The position numbers were made by a program, and so were the translations under genes. A DNA stretch of 64,000 nucleotides from Mycobacteroides abscessus ATCC 19977 (GTDB taxonomy: Bacteria; Actinomycetota; Actinomycetes; Mycobacteriales; Mycobacteriaceae). Of the stretch, positions 54,896 through 63,961 are shown one piece after another. Within the stretch, counting starts at the first letter, position 1; each line of letters opens with the position of its first letter. The notes under the pieces are model-generated. The model had not been told where the DNA came from and made no database searches. It saw nothing but the letters and a program-made list of their open reading frames with translations. The DNA lies in the NCBI RefSeq assembly GCF_000069185.1, contig NC_010397.1, positions 1,612,001-1,676,000 of the forward strand, in the 5' to 3' direction.

Positions 54896-55734
54896 TGTGG
54901 CGCCTGCGCATCATGCATGCCACCGGGTATGCGTACAAGACGCCGGTGACCGCCTCCTATAACGAGGCGCGGTTGACGCCGCGCAGTGACGGCCGGCAGA
55001 ACGTGATCCTGAATCGGGTGGAGACCGTCCCGGCCACCCGGTCGTACCGGTATGTGGACTATTGGGGTACTGCCGTCACGACCTTCGATCTCCACGCCCC
55101 GCACACCGAACTCGAGGTGACCGGTCTGTCGGTGGTCGAGACCGACGTCGCCGAGAAGCCCGAGGAGGTCGTGGACTGGGACGAGGTGCACACCACGGCG
55201 GTGGTCGATCGATTCGATGAATACCTGTCGCCCACCGCGTATGTGCCGCAGAGCAAGAAGGTGCAATCTGTGGGCAAGAGGATCGCCAAGGATGTCAGCC
55301 CCGCGGAGGCCATCATCGCCGCGTCGAAATGGGTGCACTCGGAGCTGGACTACATGCCGGGCACCACGGGCGTGCACTCCTCGGCGCTGGATGCGCTGCG
55401 AGAAAGCAAGGGGGTCTGCCAGGACTATGCGCATCTGACGCTGGTGCTGCTGCGCAGTATGGGCGTCCCGGCTCGCTACGTGTCGGGCTATCTGCATCCG
55501 AAACGGGACGCGGCAGTGGGGGAAACCGTGGATGGGCAGAGCCATGCCTGGATCCAGGGCTGGGCCGGCGGTTGGTGGGACTACGACCCCACCAACGACA
55601 GCGAGATCAACGAGCAGTACGTCACCGTCGGCGTCGGGCGGGACTATTCGGACGTTAGTCCTCTCAAAGGCATCTATTCGGGCGGTGGCTCGACCGATCT
55701 GGACGTTGTCGTCGAGGTGACGCGACTCGCCTAA
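54895..55734 (+). CDS. transglutaminase-like cysteine protease (predicted)
   Basis: A 279-residue protein with an N-terminal beta domain (HATGYAYKTPVTASYNEARLTPR) and a transglutaminase core. The triad is visible: Cys in SKGVCQDYAHL, His in GQSHAWIQG and Asp in WWDYDPTND. It is the Rv2409c counterpart and the third gene of the CP-ATP-grasp cluster. It may cleave the peptide that the ligase builds, or transfer it; the actual reaction is untested. No signal peptide. Confidence 0.9.
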   Translation: MWRLRIMHATGYAYKTPVTASYNEARLTPRSDGRQNVILNRVETVPATRSYRYVDYWGTAVTTFDLHAPHTELEVTGLSVVETDVAEKPEEVVDWDEVHTTAVVDRFDEYLSPTAYVPQSKKVQSVGKRIAKDVSPAEAIIAASKWVHSELDYMPGTTGVHSSALDALRESKGVCQDYAHLTLVLLRSMGVPARYVSGYLHPKRDAAVGETVDGQSHAWIQGWAGGWWDYDPTNDSEINEQYVTVGVGRDYSDVSPLKGIYSGGGSTDLDVVVEVTRLA

Positions 55735-55797
55735 ACGGCGCAGAAATAGCCGGTTATTGCACAGGTGTCTGGCAAGAAGAGTAATAATGCGTAGACC

Positions 55798-56445
55798 ATG
55801 GTGACCAAACAAGCTACCGGGCTATACGGCGGACGAACGGCAGACGAGCGCCGTGCAGAGCGGCGGCGACGCCTGCTCGAGGCGGGGCTAGAGGTGATGG
55901 CCAGCTCGGGCTGGGCAGCGACAACGGTCCGCGAGATCTGCAAGACCGCCGGACTGAACACTCGTTACTTCTACGAGTGCTTCGACGGTCTCGACGAGCT
56001 ACTCGTCGCGGTCTTCGACTGGATCATCGAGGACAGCATCGCCACGGCAGGTTCGGCCATGGCTGCTGCCGACAAGGACTCGCGCTCGCAGGTGCACGCC
56101 GGCGTTGTCGGTGCGGTCACCGCGTTGACCGCCGACCCCCGGCGCGCCCGTGTGATCGCCACCGAGGCCATGGGCAGCCAGCGGCTCACCCGTCGCCGGA
56201 TGCGGTTGACGCACTACATGGCGCTGATGCTGGGTGCGGCGCGCGCCGAGTTCGACCCGGAGGCCGATCCCAACTACACCGCGGTTCAGGCCGAGGCCCT
56301 GGCCGCGGGTGTAGCCGGCACCGTCCTGGCGTGGCTCGACGGCCGGCTGCGGCTTGAACGCGAAGAGCTGGCCGAATACACCGCGCAGTTCGTCGATCAA
56401 GCGATGTTCACGCCGCTGCCGGTACACAACTCCGTCGAGCACTGA
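55798..56445 (+). CDS. TetR-family transcriptional regulator
   Basis: A 215-residue regulator with the helix-turn-helix WAATTVREICKTAGLNTRYFYECF (read in two parts: ATTVREICKTAG and LNTRYFYECF). The C-terminal domain contains ARVIATEAMGSQRLTRRRM. It follows the transglutaminase gene by 63 bp with AT-rich sequence (GTAATAATG) in between that could hold its promoter. The target genes are not evident; the amidoligase cluster upstream and the PemK-like gene downstream are both possible. Confidence 0.85.
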   Translation: MVTKQATGLYGGRTADERRAERRRRLLEAGLEVMASSGWAATTVREICKTAGLNTRYFYECFDGLDELLVAVFDWIIEDSIATAGSAMAAADKDSRSQVHAGVVGAVTALTADPRRARVIATEAMGSQRLTRRRMRLTHYMALMLGAARAEFDPEADPNYTAVQAEALAAGVAGTVLAWLDGRLRLEREELAEYTAQFVDQAMFTPLPVHNSVEH

Positions 56446-56473
56446 GCACGCTGGGGCTTCACGGGCCTCCCGC

Positions 56474-57073
56474 TCAGCTCCAGGAGAATTGGGCGCGCAG
56501 ACGCGCCGCGACCACGTTGAATCGCTCCACGTCCAGAATCGCGCCCTCGCGGCGGATGCCCTCTTCGGGTACGTCCAGCACCCGGTCGAGGCGCACCCAG
56601 CTGGGCCGCCCGTCGTAATCCCAGCTGCCGCTGCCCAGCGCCACCCAGTCCGGATCGCTGTCAAGACGTTCCCGGCTCGAGAGCATCAGGCCCAGCAGCA
56701 GTGCGCCATCGCGCCCCACCACCAGCACGGGGCGGTCCTTGCCCTGTGCGGGGTCATCCTCGTAGACCACCCAGGTCCATACGATCTCGCCGGGATCGGC
56801 GCGCCCATCCAAGTCGGGGGAGTACTCGATGCGGCGGGCCCGGTGGGCGGTGGGCACGCTGCGGTTGGTCACCGGACGGCCCGGGATGGCGGTCTGCTGC
56901 TCCGGTTCGACGACGCCGATCGCTTCCAGCCCGAGCTGAAGCCCGCGCTGGACGAATTCCGAGCCCTGCAGTTGCCGCAGCACCTTCGGGCCTTCGCGGA
57001 ACACGACTTGTTCCAGAGTGTTCACCGCGATCTTCCCGAGCTTGCGCCCGAGCGTCTGCCACTGTGACGCCAT
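56474..57073 (-). CDS. PemK/MazF-like fold protein (Rv2405-type)
   Basis: A 199-residue protein. The N-terminal 70 residues are helical (LGRKLGKIAVNTLEQVVF). The C-terminal part, from about residue 80, looks like a PemK/MazF barrel: IEYSPDLDGRADPGEIVWTWVVYED..., DRPVLVVGRDG, and LGSGSWDYDGRPSWVRLDRVLDVPEEGI. An equivalent gene (Rv2405) precedes lepA in M. tuberculosis. No antitoxin gene is adjacent, and the long N-terminus is unlike typical MazF toxins, so endoribonuclease activity is doubtful. Confidence 0.75.
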   Translation of the reverse strand: MASQWQTLGRKLGKIAVNTLEQVVFREGPKVLRQLQGSEFVQRGLQLGLEAIGVVEPEQQTAIPGRPVTNRSVPTAHRARRIEYSPDLDGRADPGEIVWTWVVYEDDPAQGKDRPVLVVGRDGALLLGLMLSSRERLDSDPDWVALGSGSWDYDGRPSWVRLDRVLDVPEEGIRREGAILDVERFNVVAARLRAQFSWS

Positions 57074-57150
57074 GGTGCGAGCATACTGACCGGTAGTCCC
57101 TCACGACGTGCGTGTCAGAAGCATGCCGCGCGGCATGGGAGCATGGTGCC

Positions 57151-59004
57151 GTGCCAAGTTTTGCCGACACGACGTTCACGGATCCGGCGCTGATTCGTAA
57201 CTTCTGCATCATCGCCCACATCGACCACGGGAAGTCGACCCTGGCCGACCGGATGCTGCAGCTGACCGGTGTGGTCGACGAGCGTTCCATGCGCGCGCAG
57301 TACCTGGATCGCATGGATATCGAGCGTGAGCGCGGCATCACCATCAAGGCACAGAACGTGCGGCTGCCGTGGCAGCTCAATGGCCAGGACCATGTGCTAC
57401 ACCTGATCGACACCCCCGGGCACGTCGACTTCACCTACGAGGTGTCGCGCGCCCTGGAGGCGTGCGAGGGGGCAGTGCTGCTGGTCGACGCCGCGCAGGG
57501 CATCGAAGCGCAGACGCTGGCCAACCTGTACCTGGCGCTGGACAAGGACCTGACGATCATCCCGGTCCTGAACAAGATCGACCTGCCCGCGGCCGATCCG
57601 GAGCGTTACGCCGAGGAGATCGCGCACATCATCGGCTGCGAGCCCTCCGATGTGCTGCGGGTGTCCGGTAAGACCGGGGAGGGCGTCGCGGCGCTGCTCG
57701 ACGAGGTGGTGCGGCTCATCCCAGCGCCGCAAGGTGATCCGGATGCGCCGGCGCGGGCGATGATCTTCGACTCGGTCTACGACATCTACCGCGGTGTGGT
57801 CACCTACGTGCGCGTCGTGGACGGCAAGATCACTCCGCGCGAGAAGATCGCGATGATGTCGACGGGCGCCACCCACGAACTGCTGGAAGTGGGCATCGTC
57901 TCGCCGGAGCCCAAACCCTCCGCGGGACTCGGGGTCGGCGAGGTGGGCTACCTGATCACCGGCGTGAAGGATGTGCGCCAGTCGAAGGTCGGTGACACCG
58001 TCACCGCCGCGCGCAACGGCGCCAAGGAGCCGCTGACCGGCTACCGCGAACCCAAGCCGATGGTCTATTCCGGGCTGTACCCGGTGGACGGATCCGACTA
58101 CCCGAACCTGCGCGAGGCGCTGGACAAACTCCAGCTCAACGACGCCGCGCTCACCTACGAGCCGGAGACCTCGGTGGCGCTGGGCTTCGGATTCCGTTGT
58201 GGCTTCCTGGGATTGCTGCACATGGAGATCACCCGTGAGCGCCTCGAACGCGAGTTCAACCTCGACCTCATCTCGACGGCTCCCAACGTGGTGTACCGGG
58301 TGATTACCGAAGGAATGACGGCCGATGATCCAGGGATGATGGTGACCAATCCGTCCATCTGGCCCGAGGGCAAGATCCGGTCGGTGTTCGAGCCGGTGGT
58401 CAAGACGACGGTGATCGCGCCGAGTGAATTCATCGGTTCGATCATGGAGCTGTGCCAATCGCGGCGCGGCGAGCTCGGCGGCATGGACTACCTGTCACCC
58501 GAACGCGTCGAGCTGCGCTACACGATGCCGTTGGGCGAGATCATCTTCGACTTCTTCGACTCGTTGAAGTCGCGTACGCGCGGCTACGCCAGCCTGGATT
58601 ACGAGGAGGCCGGCGAGCAGGAGGCCGATCTGGTCAAGGTCGACATCCTGCTGCAGGGCGAGGCGGTCGACGCGTTCAGCGCCATCGTCCACAAGGACGG
58701 GGCCTCGGCCTATGGCAACAAGATGACCGTCAAGCTCAAGGAACTCATCCCGCGCCAGCAGTTCGAGGTGCCGGTGCAGGCCGCTGTCGGATCGAGAATC
58801 ATTGCGCGCGAGAATATTCGGGCCATCCGTAAGGATGTGCTCTCCAAGTGCTACGGCGGTGATATCACCCGTAAGCGCAAGCTGCTCGAGAAGCAGAAGG
58901 AGGGCAAGAAGCGCATGAAGACCATCGGTCGCGTCGAGGTGCCGCAGGAGGCGTTTGTGGCGGCACTGTCCACCGAGTCGACGGCGGACAAACCGAAGAA
59001 GTAG
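57151..59004 (+). CDS. lepA: elongation factor 4 (LepA)
   Basis: Ribosomal back-translocase/ribosome-biogenesis GTPase, 617 residues. G motifs: [23 protein letters not shown]. The domain order is G, II, III, V and the LepA-specific C-terminal domain ([22 protein letters not shown]). The start is set at the GTG at 57151 (then PSFADTTF); the frame is open to a GTG at 57112. It is divergent from the PemK-like gene and followed by a large inverted repeat. Confidence 0.96.
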   Translation: MPSFADTTFTDPALIRNFCIIAHIDHGKSTLADRMLQLTGVVDERSMRAQYLDRMDIERERGITIKAQNVRLPWQLNGQDHVLHLIDTPGHVDFTYEVSRALEACEGAVLLVDAAQGIEAQTLANLYLALDKDLTIIPVLNKIDLPAADPERYAEEIAHIIGCEPSDVLRVSGKTGEGVAALLDEVVRLIPAPQGDPDAPARAMIFDSVYDIYRGVVTYVRVVDGKITPREKIAMMSTGATHELLEVGIVSPEPKPSAGLGVGEVGYLITGVKDVRQSKVGDTVTAARNGAKEPLTGYREPKPMVYSGLYPVDGSDYPNLREALDKLQLNDAALTYEPETSVALGFGFRCGFLGLLHMEITRERLEREFNLDLISTAPNVVYRVITEGMTADDPGMMVTNPSIWPEGKIRSVFEPVVKTTVIAPSEFIGSIMELCQSRRGELGGMDYLSPERVELRYTMPLGEIIFDFFDSLKSRTRGYASLDYEEAGEQEADLVKVDILLQGEAVDAFSAIVHKDGASAYGNKMTVKLKELIPRQQFEVPVQAAVGSRIIARENIRAIRKDVLSKCYGGDITRKRKLLEKQKEGKKRMKTIGRVEVPQEAFVAALSTESTADKPKK

Positions 59005-59033
59005 CGGTACCTCCCGAACAAGCGCGGTACCAC

Positions 59034-59094
59034 CGCGAGCATGCTCAAATACCCCGTTTCAGATCGATTTCAGGCACATTTGAGCATGTTCGCG
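59034..59094 (+). terminator. 17-bp stem inverted repeat after lepA
   Basis: GCGAGCATGCTCAAAT (59035-59050) and ATTTGAGCATGTTCGC (59078-59093) pair with a single G-T, plus one flanking C-G pair; the loop is 27 bases. It starts 30 bp after the lepA stop. There is no clear U-tract. It is a likely terminator or processing structure and resembles in size the hairpin after ndk. Confidence 0.55.
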
Positions 59095-59162
59095 CCGGAG
59101 GTGTGCTCGGCATACCGACCCACCCGGGTGGGAAAACTCATCGCGTCGATACGCTGGGTCGC

Positions 59163-60161
59163 ATGAGTACCGTGCTTGCCGGGCTTCGTCTTCCAGTGGT
59201 TGGTGCCCCGATGGCAGGCGGCATCACCGTCCCCGCATTGGCGCGTGGGGTGAGCGCGGCGGGGGGATTCGGCCTGCTGCCCGCCGGATACCGCACCATC
59301 ACACAGCTGGAGCAGGATCGCGAGGCCATGGGGGAGTTGCCCTTCGGCTTCAATGTATTCGTGCCCACCCCGGATCAGGGCGCCGATCTGAGGGAGTACC
59401 TGGACAAGCTGAAGGTCTGGGCCGACAAGCTTGAGGTCGCTCCCGGCGATCCCGTCTGGCACGACGACGCGTACGCCGACAAGATCGAGTATCTGGTGGC
59501 CAATCCGGTACCGGTGGTGTCCTTTACCTTTGGCGTGCCCACCGCGCCGGACGCGCACCGGCTGCGCGAGGCCGGATCGGAGGTCTGGATCACCGTCACC
59601 AGTGCAGCGGAGGCCAAGATCGCCGAGGGCATCGGTGCCGATGCGCTGGTTGTGCAGGGCCCGGAGGCGGGTGGGCATCGCAGCAGTTTCGACGCGGGTG
59701 CCCCGGACGAGCCGTTATTGGATCTGATCGCGAGCGTTCGGTCGGTGACCGCGCTGCCGGTCGTCGCCGCCGGCGGAATCATGGACGGCGCCGATATCGC
59801 CCGGGTGCTCGCCGCGGGTGCCGCGGCCGCCCAGTTGGGCACCGCGCTGGTGGTGACCGACGAGTCGGGGGCCAAACAGGTCTATAAGGATGCCCTGCTG
59901 CAGCCGGCCGATACCGTAGTCACCCGGGTCTTCTCCGGCCGGCCCGCACGCAGTATCTCCAACGCGTTTCAGCGCGACATGGAAGCGGTTGCCCCGGTGA
60001 GCTTCCCGGCCCTGAACTCCGCCACCAAGGAACTACGGGCCAGCGGTGATCCGGATGTCATGTCGTTGTGGGCCGGTACCGAACACCACCGCGCCCGCGC
60101 GCTTCCGGTGGCCGAACTGATGGCCACGCTGGCCACTGAACTGAGCGCGGCTCAAGGATAG
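59163..60161 (+). CDS. nitronate monooxygenase (2-nitropropane dioxygenase family)
   Basis: A 332-residue FMN enzyme with a TIM-barrel fold. It starts with GLRLPVVGAPMAGGITVPAL and has the conserved QGPEAGGHRSSF (the candidate catalytic His region), VVAAGGIMDGADIARVLAAGAAAAQLGT phosphate-binding segment and ARSISNAF. It oxidises alkyl nitronates such as propionate-3-nitronate. The ATG at 59163 is chosen over an upstream start at 59103, which would lie just after the inverted repeat. Confidence 0.9.
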   Translation: MSTVLAGLRLPVVGAPMAGGITVPALARGVSAAGGFGLLPAGYRTITQLEQDREAMGELPFGFNVFVPTPDQGADLREYLDKLKVWADKLEVAPGDPVWHDDAYADKIEYLVANPVPVVSFTFGVPTAPDAHRLREAGSEVWITVTSAAEAKIAEGIGADALVVQGPEAGGHRSSFDAGAPDEPLLDLIASVRSVTALPVVAAGGIMDGADIARVLAAGAAAAQLGTALVVTDESGAKQVYKDALLQPADTVVTRVFSGRPARSISNAFQRDMEAVAPVSFPALNSATKELRASGDPDVMSLWAGTEHHRARALPVAELMATLATELSAAQG

Positions 60162-60167
60162 GTGGGT

Positions 60168-60350
60168 ATGAAACCAGCCACTCTCATCTGGACGGTGCTC
60201 GTTGCCGCGTTCCTGTTGATCGGCCTCGATCTGGTCATCTACCTGGCGGGCCCGCGCAGCGGAGGTTCCACCGGTGTTCTCGTGTCGCTCTTGGTATTCA
60301 ATCTGCTGCTCTTCGGTGGACTCGGCATCTACCTGCGTGGGCGGCGTTAA
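60168..60350 (+). CDS. 60-residue membrane protein with two helices
   Basis: MKPATLIWTVLVAAFLLIGLD... has two hydrophobic segments (about 5-25 and 36-56) joined by PRSGGST and ends in RGRR. It begins six bases after the nitronate monooxygenase stop (ATG 60168; GTG 60162 also possible), so it is in the same transcript. No recognised family; the positive C-terminus suggests both ends are cytoplasmic. Confidence 0.65.
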   Translation: MKPATLIWTVLVAAFLLIGLDLVIYLAGPRSGGSTGVLVSLLVFNLLLFGGLGIYLRGRR

Positions 60351-60389
60351 ATAGCGGGTGCGTAGCCAGGTCGCACCTACGATGGTCGG

Positions 60390-62360
60390 ATGGTGTCATC
60401 CCTTGATCCCGAACTGTCGTTGGAAGGGCTACTTTCCAGTCAGTCTCCTGTTCAGCGGCGCGGGCCCTTCCCGCCGATTGCCGACTACGCGTTTCTCTCG
60501 GATTGGGAGAACACCTGCCTGATCGCCTCCAACGGGTCGGTGGAATGGATGTGCGTACCGCGGCCGGATTCTCCGAGCATCTTCGGGGCTGTCCTCGACC
60601 GCGGGGCGGGCCATTTCCGGATCGCGCCCTACGGGCATAATGTGCCGGCCGCGCGCCGCTACTTGCCGGGCAGCCTGATGGTGGAAACCACGTGGCAGAC
60701 CAAGACCGGGTGGCTCACCGTCCGTGACGCGCTGGTGCTGGGGCCCTGGCACGATGTCGATTCCCGTTCAAAAACGCATAAGCGCACCCCGACCGACTGG
60801 GATGCCGAGCACATCCTGCTGCGCACGGTGCGCTGTGTCAGCGGGACAGTCGAGGTGCTCATGAACTGCGAGCCTGCCTTCGACTATCACCGTGAGGGGG
60901 CCGTCTGGGAGTACTCCGGCGATGGATACGGCGAGGCGATATGTCGGGCTGCCAAGAACCCCGACGCCAATCCGACGCTGAAGCTCACCACGAATCTGCG
61001 GCTGGGACTGGAAGGCCGGGAAGCGCGCGCCCGCACCCGGCTCACCGAGGGCGATAACGTGTTCGTCGCGCTGAGCTGGTCCAAACACCCTGTGCCGCAG
61101 ACATATGCGGAGGCGGCCGACAAGATGTGGAAGACCGCCGAGGCCTGGCGGCAATGGATCAACATCGGCGAATTCCCCGACCATCCGTGGCGCTCGTACC
61201 TACAGAGCAGCGCTTTGGTGCTCAAGGGACTGGCCTATTCACCCACCGGAGCGCTGCTGGCGGCCTCGACCACTTCGCTGCCGGAAACTCCTGGGGGAGT
61301 GCGTAACTGGGATTACCGCTACTCCTGGGTGCGGGACTCGACCTTCGCACTGTGGGGCCTGTACACCCTCGGCCTGGATCGTGAGGCGGACGATTTCTTC
61401 TCGTTCATCGCCGACGCGTCCGGTGCGAACAACGGCGAGAAACATCCCTTGCAGGTCATGTATGGCGTGGGCGGCGAACGCACGCTCACCGAGGGTGAGC
61501 TGCCGCATATGTCCGGGTACGACGGCGCCCGGCCGGTCCGGATAGGCAATGGCGCATTCGACCAGATTCAGCACGATATCTGGGGAACCATGCTCGATTC
61601 GGTGTACGTGCACGCCAAGTCGCGCGAGCAGATTCCCGCGACGTTGTGGCCGATTCTGAAGAACCAGGCCGAAGAGGCGGCACGGCACTGGCGTGAACCC
61701 GACCGTGGCATCTGGGAGGTGCGTGGCGAGCCGCAACATTTCACCTCATCCAAGATCATGTGTTGGGTCGCGATGGACCGAGGTGCCAAACTCGCCGAGA
61801 TGCACGGTGAGAAGAGCTATGCCCAGCAGTGGCGTGCCGTCGCCGATGAGATCAAGGAAGACATCCTTGAGCACGGCGTCGATGAACGGGGTGTGTTGGT
61901 ACAGCGTTATGGCTCAACAGCTTTGGATGCCTCGCTGCTGCTCGCGGTGCTGAACCGTTTTCTGCCGTCCGACGATCCGCGGATCCGGGCGACGGTGCTG
62001 GCGATCGCCGATGAGCTGACCCATGACGGCCTGGTGCTGCGCTATCGGGTGGAGGAAACCGATGACGGGCTCTCGGGTGAGGAGGGCACCTTCACCATTT
62101 GCTCGTTCTGGTTGGTCTCGGCCCTGGTCGAGATCGGGGAGGTGCGCCGCGCGCGGCACCTTTGTGAGCGACTGCTTTCCTTCGCAAGTCCACTACAGCT
62201 CTACGCCGAGGAGATCGACCCGGCCACCGGGCGTCACCTGGGCAACTTCCCGCAAGCGTTCACCCATCTGGCGTTGATCAATGCAGTCGTCCACGTCATC
62301 CGGGCCGAAGAGGAGGCAGACGTGAGCGGAACATTCCAACCCGCCAACGCGCCGACATGA
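60390..62360 (+). CDS. treH: GH15-family trehalase
   Basis: Glucoamylase-fold glycosidase (GH15) hydrolysing trehalose to two glucoses; the equivalent of Rv2402. The 656-residue protein has the N-terminal beta-sandwich (PIADYAFLSDWENTCLIASNGSVEWMCVPR, here cited as the segments ADYAFLSDWE and SVEWMCVPR), then the (alpha/alpha)6 barrel with VRNWDYRYSWVRDS, the general acid Glu in WEVRGEPQHFTSSK and the base Glu in SGEEGTFTICSFWL. It overlaps the lipoprotein gene downstream by four bases. Confidence 0.88.
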   Translation: MVSSLDPELSLEGLLSSQSPVQRRGPFPPIADYAFLSDWENTCLIASNGSVEWMCVPRPDSPSIFGAVLDRGAGHFRIAPYGHNVPAARRYLPGSLMVETTWQTKTGWLTVRDALVLGPWHDVDSRSKTHKRTPTDWDAEHILLRTVRCVSGTVEVLMNCEPAFDYHREGAVWEYSGDGYGEAICRAAKNPDANPTLKLTTNLRLGLEGREARARTRLTEGDNVFVALSWSKHPVPQTYAEAADKMWKTAEAWRQWINIGEFPDHPWRSYLQSSALVLKGLAYSPTGALLAASTTSLPETPGGVRNWDYRYSWVRDSTFALWGLYTLGLDREADDFFSFIADASGANNGEKHPLQVMYGVGGERTLTEGELPHMSGYDGARPVRIGNGAFDQIQHDIWGTMLDSVYVHAKSREQIPATLWPILKNQAEEAARHWREPDRGIWEVRGEPQHFTSSKIMCWVAMDRGAKLAEMHGEKSYAQQWRAVADEIKEDILEHGVDERGVLVQRYGSTALDASLLLAVLNRFLPSDDPRIRATVLAIADELTHDGLVLRYRVEETDDGLSGEEGTFTICSFWLVSALVEIGEVRRARHLCERLLSFASPLQLYAEEIDPATGRHLGNFPQAFTHLALINAVVHVIRAEEEADVSGTFQPANAPT

Positions 62361-63157
62361 CGGTCCGGAGCGGTGCCGCCGCCGTCGCGGTGGTGATGTG
62401 TGTGATCGTGGGCGGCTGCGGCCGCACCGACGATCAGGCGCAGCATACGACCGCGGCGTCCGGTTCCTCTTCGGGGGCAACGCCGCCGGGTTCGTCGACA
62501 AACTCCGCCCCGGCCGGGCCGGCACCGGGTACCGCGCCGCCTGCCTTCGGGTACACCCCCGAATTGGTGGCGGCGAAGGGGGCGGACGGGACGGTCACCT
62601 ATGACGTGCATCTGCCTCAACTGTCCGGCGGCGTGGATGCCGTACGCGATCGGTTCAACGACGGCACCCGCGCCGCGTTGCGGGATCTGATCGAGAACCT
62701 GCCCGGACCGAGCAGGGACCTGACGGTGTCCATCAACGACGGGGACGTGGGGCCCGGCCCCGAGACCACGCGCGTCGCCCTCATCGGGCCGCATGTGGTG
62801 GCAGGCATCCAGGTATACCTCTGGTACGCGGGCGGTGCCGCTCATCCCAATGTGTCGGTTTCGACGACGGTGGTCAACGGCGATACCGCGCAACCCATCA
62901 CCTATGACGATCTGTTCCCCAACCAATACGCGGCGATGGCACGGTTACGGGAGGTGTTGCCCGGTCTGGATCCGACCGGGCGGGTGCGCCCGGACAGCAT
63001 CAATGTGCGACTCGAGCAATGGCTACCCGCACCGACCGGCCTGCGGTTCTATGTTCCGGTCTCACATGCCGCCGGCGATTTTGTTCCGATCACCGTGCCA
63101 TGGGAGAAGATTACTGATCTGGTCGATCCCACGGTCGTGCCGGTGCTGCGTCAGTAA
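62357..63157 (+). CDS. DUF3298/MPT64-like lipoprotein, first paralogue
   Basis: A 266-residue lipoprotein: signal MTVRSGAAAVAVVMCVIVGGC with lipobox VGGC, then a Ser/Pro/Gly linker of about 45 residues, then a domain with GYTPELVAAKGADGTVTYDVHLPQLSGG and a C-terminal SHAAGDFVPITVPWEKITDLVDP. This is the DUF3298 (RsiV/MPT64) type. The ATG overlaps the trehalase stop. By position it may correspond to LppR of M. tuberculosis (Rv2403c). Role unknown; lipid-anchored on the outer face. Confidence 0.78.
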   Translation: MTVRSGAAAVAVVMCVIVGGCGRTDDQAQHTTAASGSSSGATPPGSSTNSAPAGPAPGTAPPAFGYTPELVAAKGADGTVTYDVHLPQLSGGVDAVRDRFNDGTRAALRDLIENLPGPSRDLTVSINDGDVGPGPETTRVALIGPHVVAGIQVYLWYAGGAAHPNVSVSTTVVNGDTAQPITYDDLFPNQYAAMARLREVLPGLDPTGRVRPDSINVRLEQWLPAPTGLRFYVPVSHAAGDFVPITVPWEKITDLVDPTVVPVLRQ

Positions 63158-63172
63158 TGGGGGTAATCGCTT

Positions 63173-63961
63173 GTGAAGATCGGTCTCGTCTCGGCGCTTT
63201 TAGTGACGTGTGAGCTTGTCGCCGGGTGTCTGGAGCCGCCGCCGCAACCCGCTCAGCCCTCGGTCACCCCGCCCTCCGCCAGTCCGATGCCATCGAAACC
63301 GGCGGTGGCGCTTACCCCTGCCCAGGCGCCACCCACCGCGACACCGGCATTCGGGTTCAGCCCCATGCTGGATCAGGTGAGCGGCAAGCAGGGGAAGGTC
63401 GAGTACAAGGTCAAACTGCCCCAGGTCACCGGCGATAAGGCCGCGGCCCGCGACCGATTCAACGAGGGCATGCGCACCGCGCTGGACGATACGGTGCGCG
63501 GGTTGGACGATGCCAAGCTCACCAAGCCGGCAACGATTGGGGACGGGCAGCTGCAGGCGCAGGAGTCGAGTCGGGTCTCATTCATCGGCCCCCATGTGTT
63601 GACGGGGGTGGCGGTGTTCCTGACGAATAGTGGTGGCCCGTACCCGAGTCATCGGGTGGCAACCATCACCATCAATACCGATACGGCACAACCGATCATG
63701 TTCGGAGAGGTATTTGCCGATCAGGAGGCCGCCCGGGAACGGCTGCGCGCACTGGCCCTGGAACTCGGCGCCCCGGATCGCATCAAGGCGGCCGGGGACA
63801 TGAAATCGGAGCAGTTCCTGCACTGGGTTCCGGTTCCCAAGGGATTGACGTTCTATATCTCCGTTCCGCACGCCGCCGGAGACTATGTGCCGGTCACGGT
63901 GCCGTGGGCGAAGATTCGTGATCAGGTGGTCCCCGCCATGGTGCCCGTCCTCAGTCAATAG
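63173..63961 (+). CDS. DUF3298/MPT64-like lipoprotein, second paralogue
   Basis: A 262-residue lipoprotein with lipobox LVAGC in MKIGLVSALLVTCELVAGC, a Pro-rich linker (about 22-60), and the same domain as its neighbour: GFSPMLDQVSGKQGKVEYKVKLPQVTG, RFNEGMRTAL, FIGPHVLTGVAVFL, and PHAAGDYVPVTVPWAKIRD. The two genes are 15 bp apart and clearly came from one duplication. GTG start at 63173. It ends 39 bp before the window edge, so more members could follow. Confidence 0.78.
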   Translation: MKIGLVSALLVTCELVAGCLEPPPQPAQPSVTPPSASPMPSKPAVALTPAQAPPTATPAFGFSPMLDQVSGKQGKVEYKVKLPQVTGDKAAARDRFNEGMRTALDDTVRGLDDAKLTKPATIGDGQLQAQESSRVSFIGPHVLTGVAVFLTNSGGPYPSHRVATITINTDTAQPIMFGEVFADQEAARERLRALALELGAPDRIKAAGDMKSEQFLHWVPVPKGLTFYISVPHAAGDYVPVTVPWAKIRDQVVPAMVPVLSQ

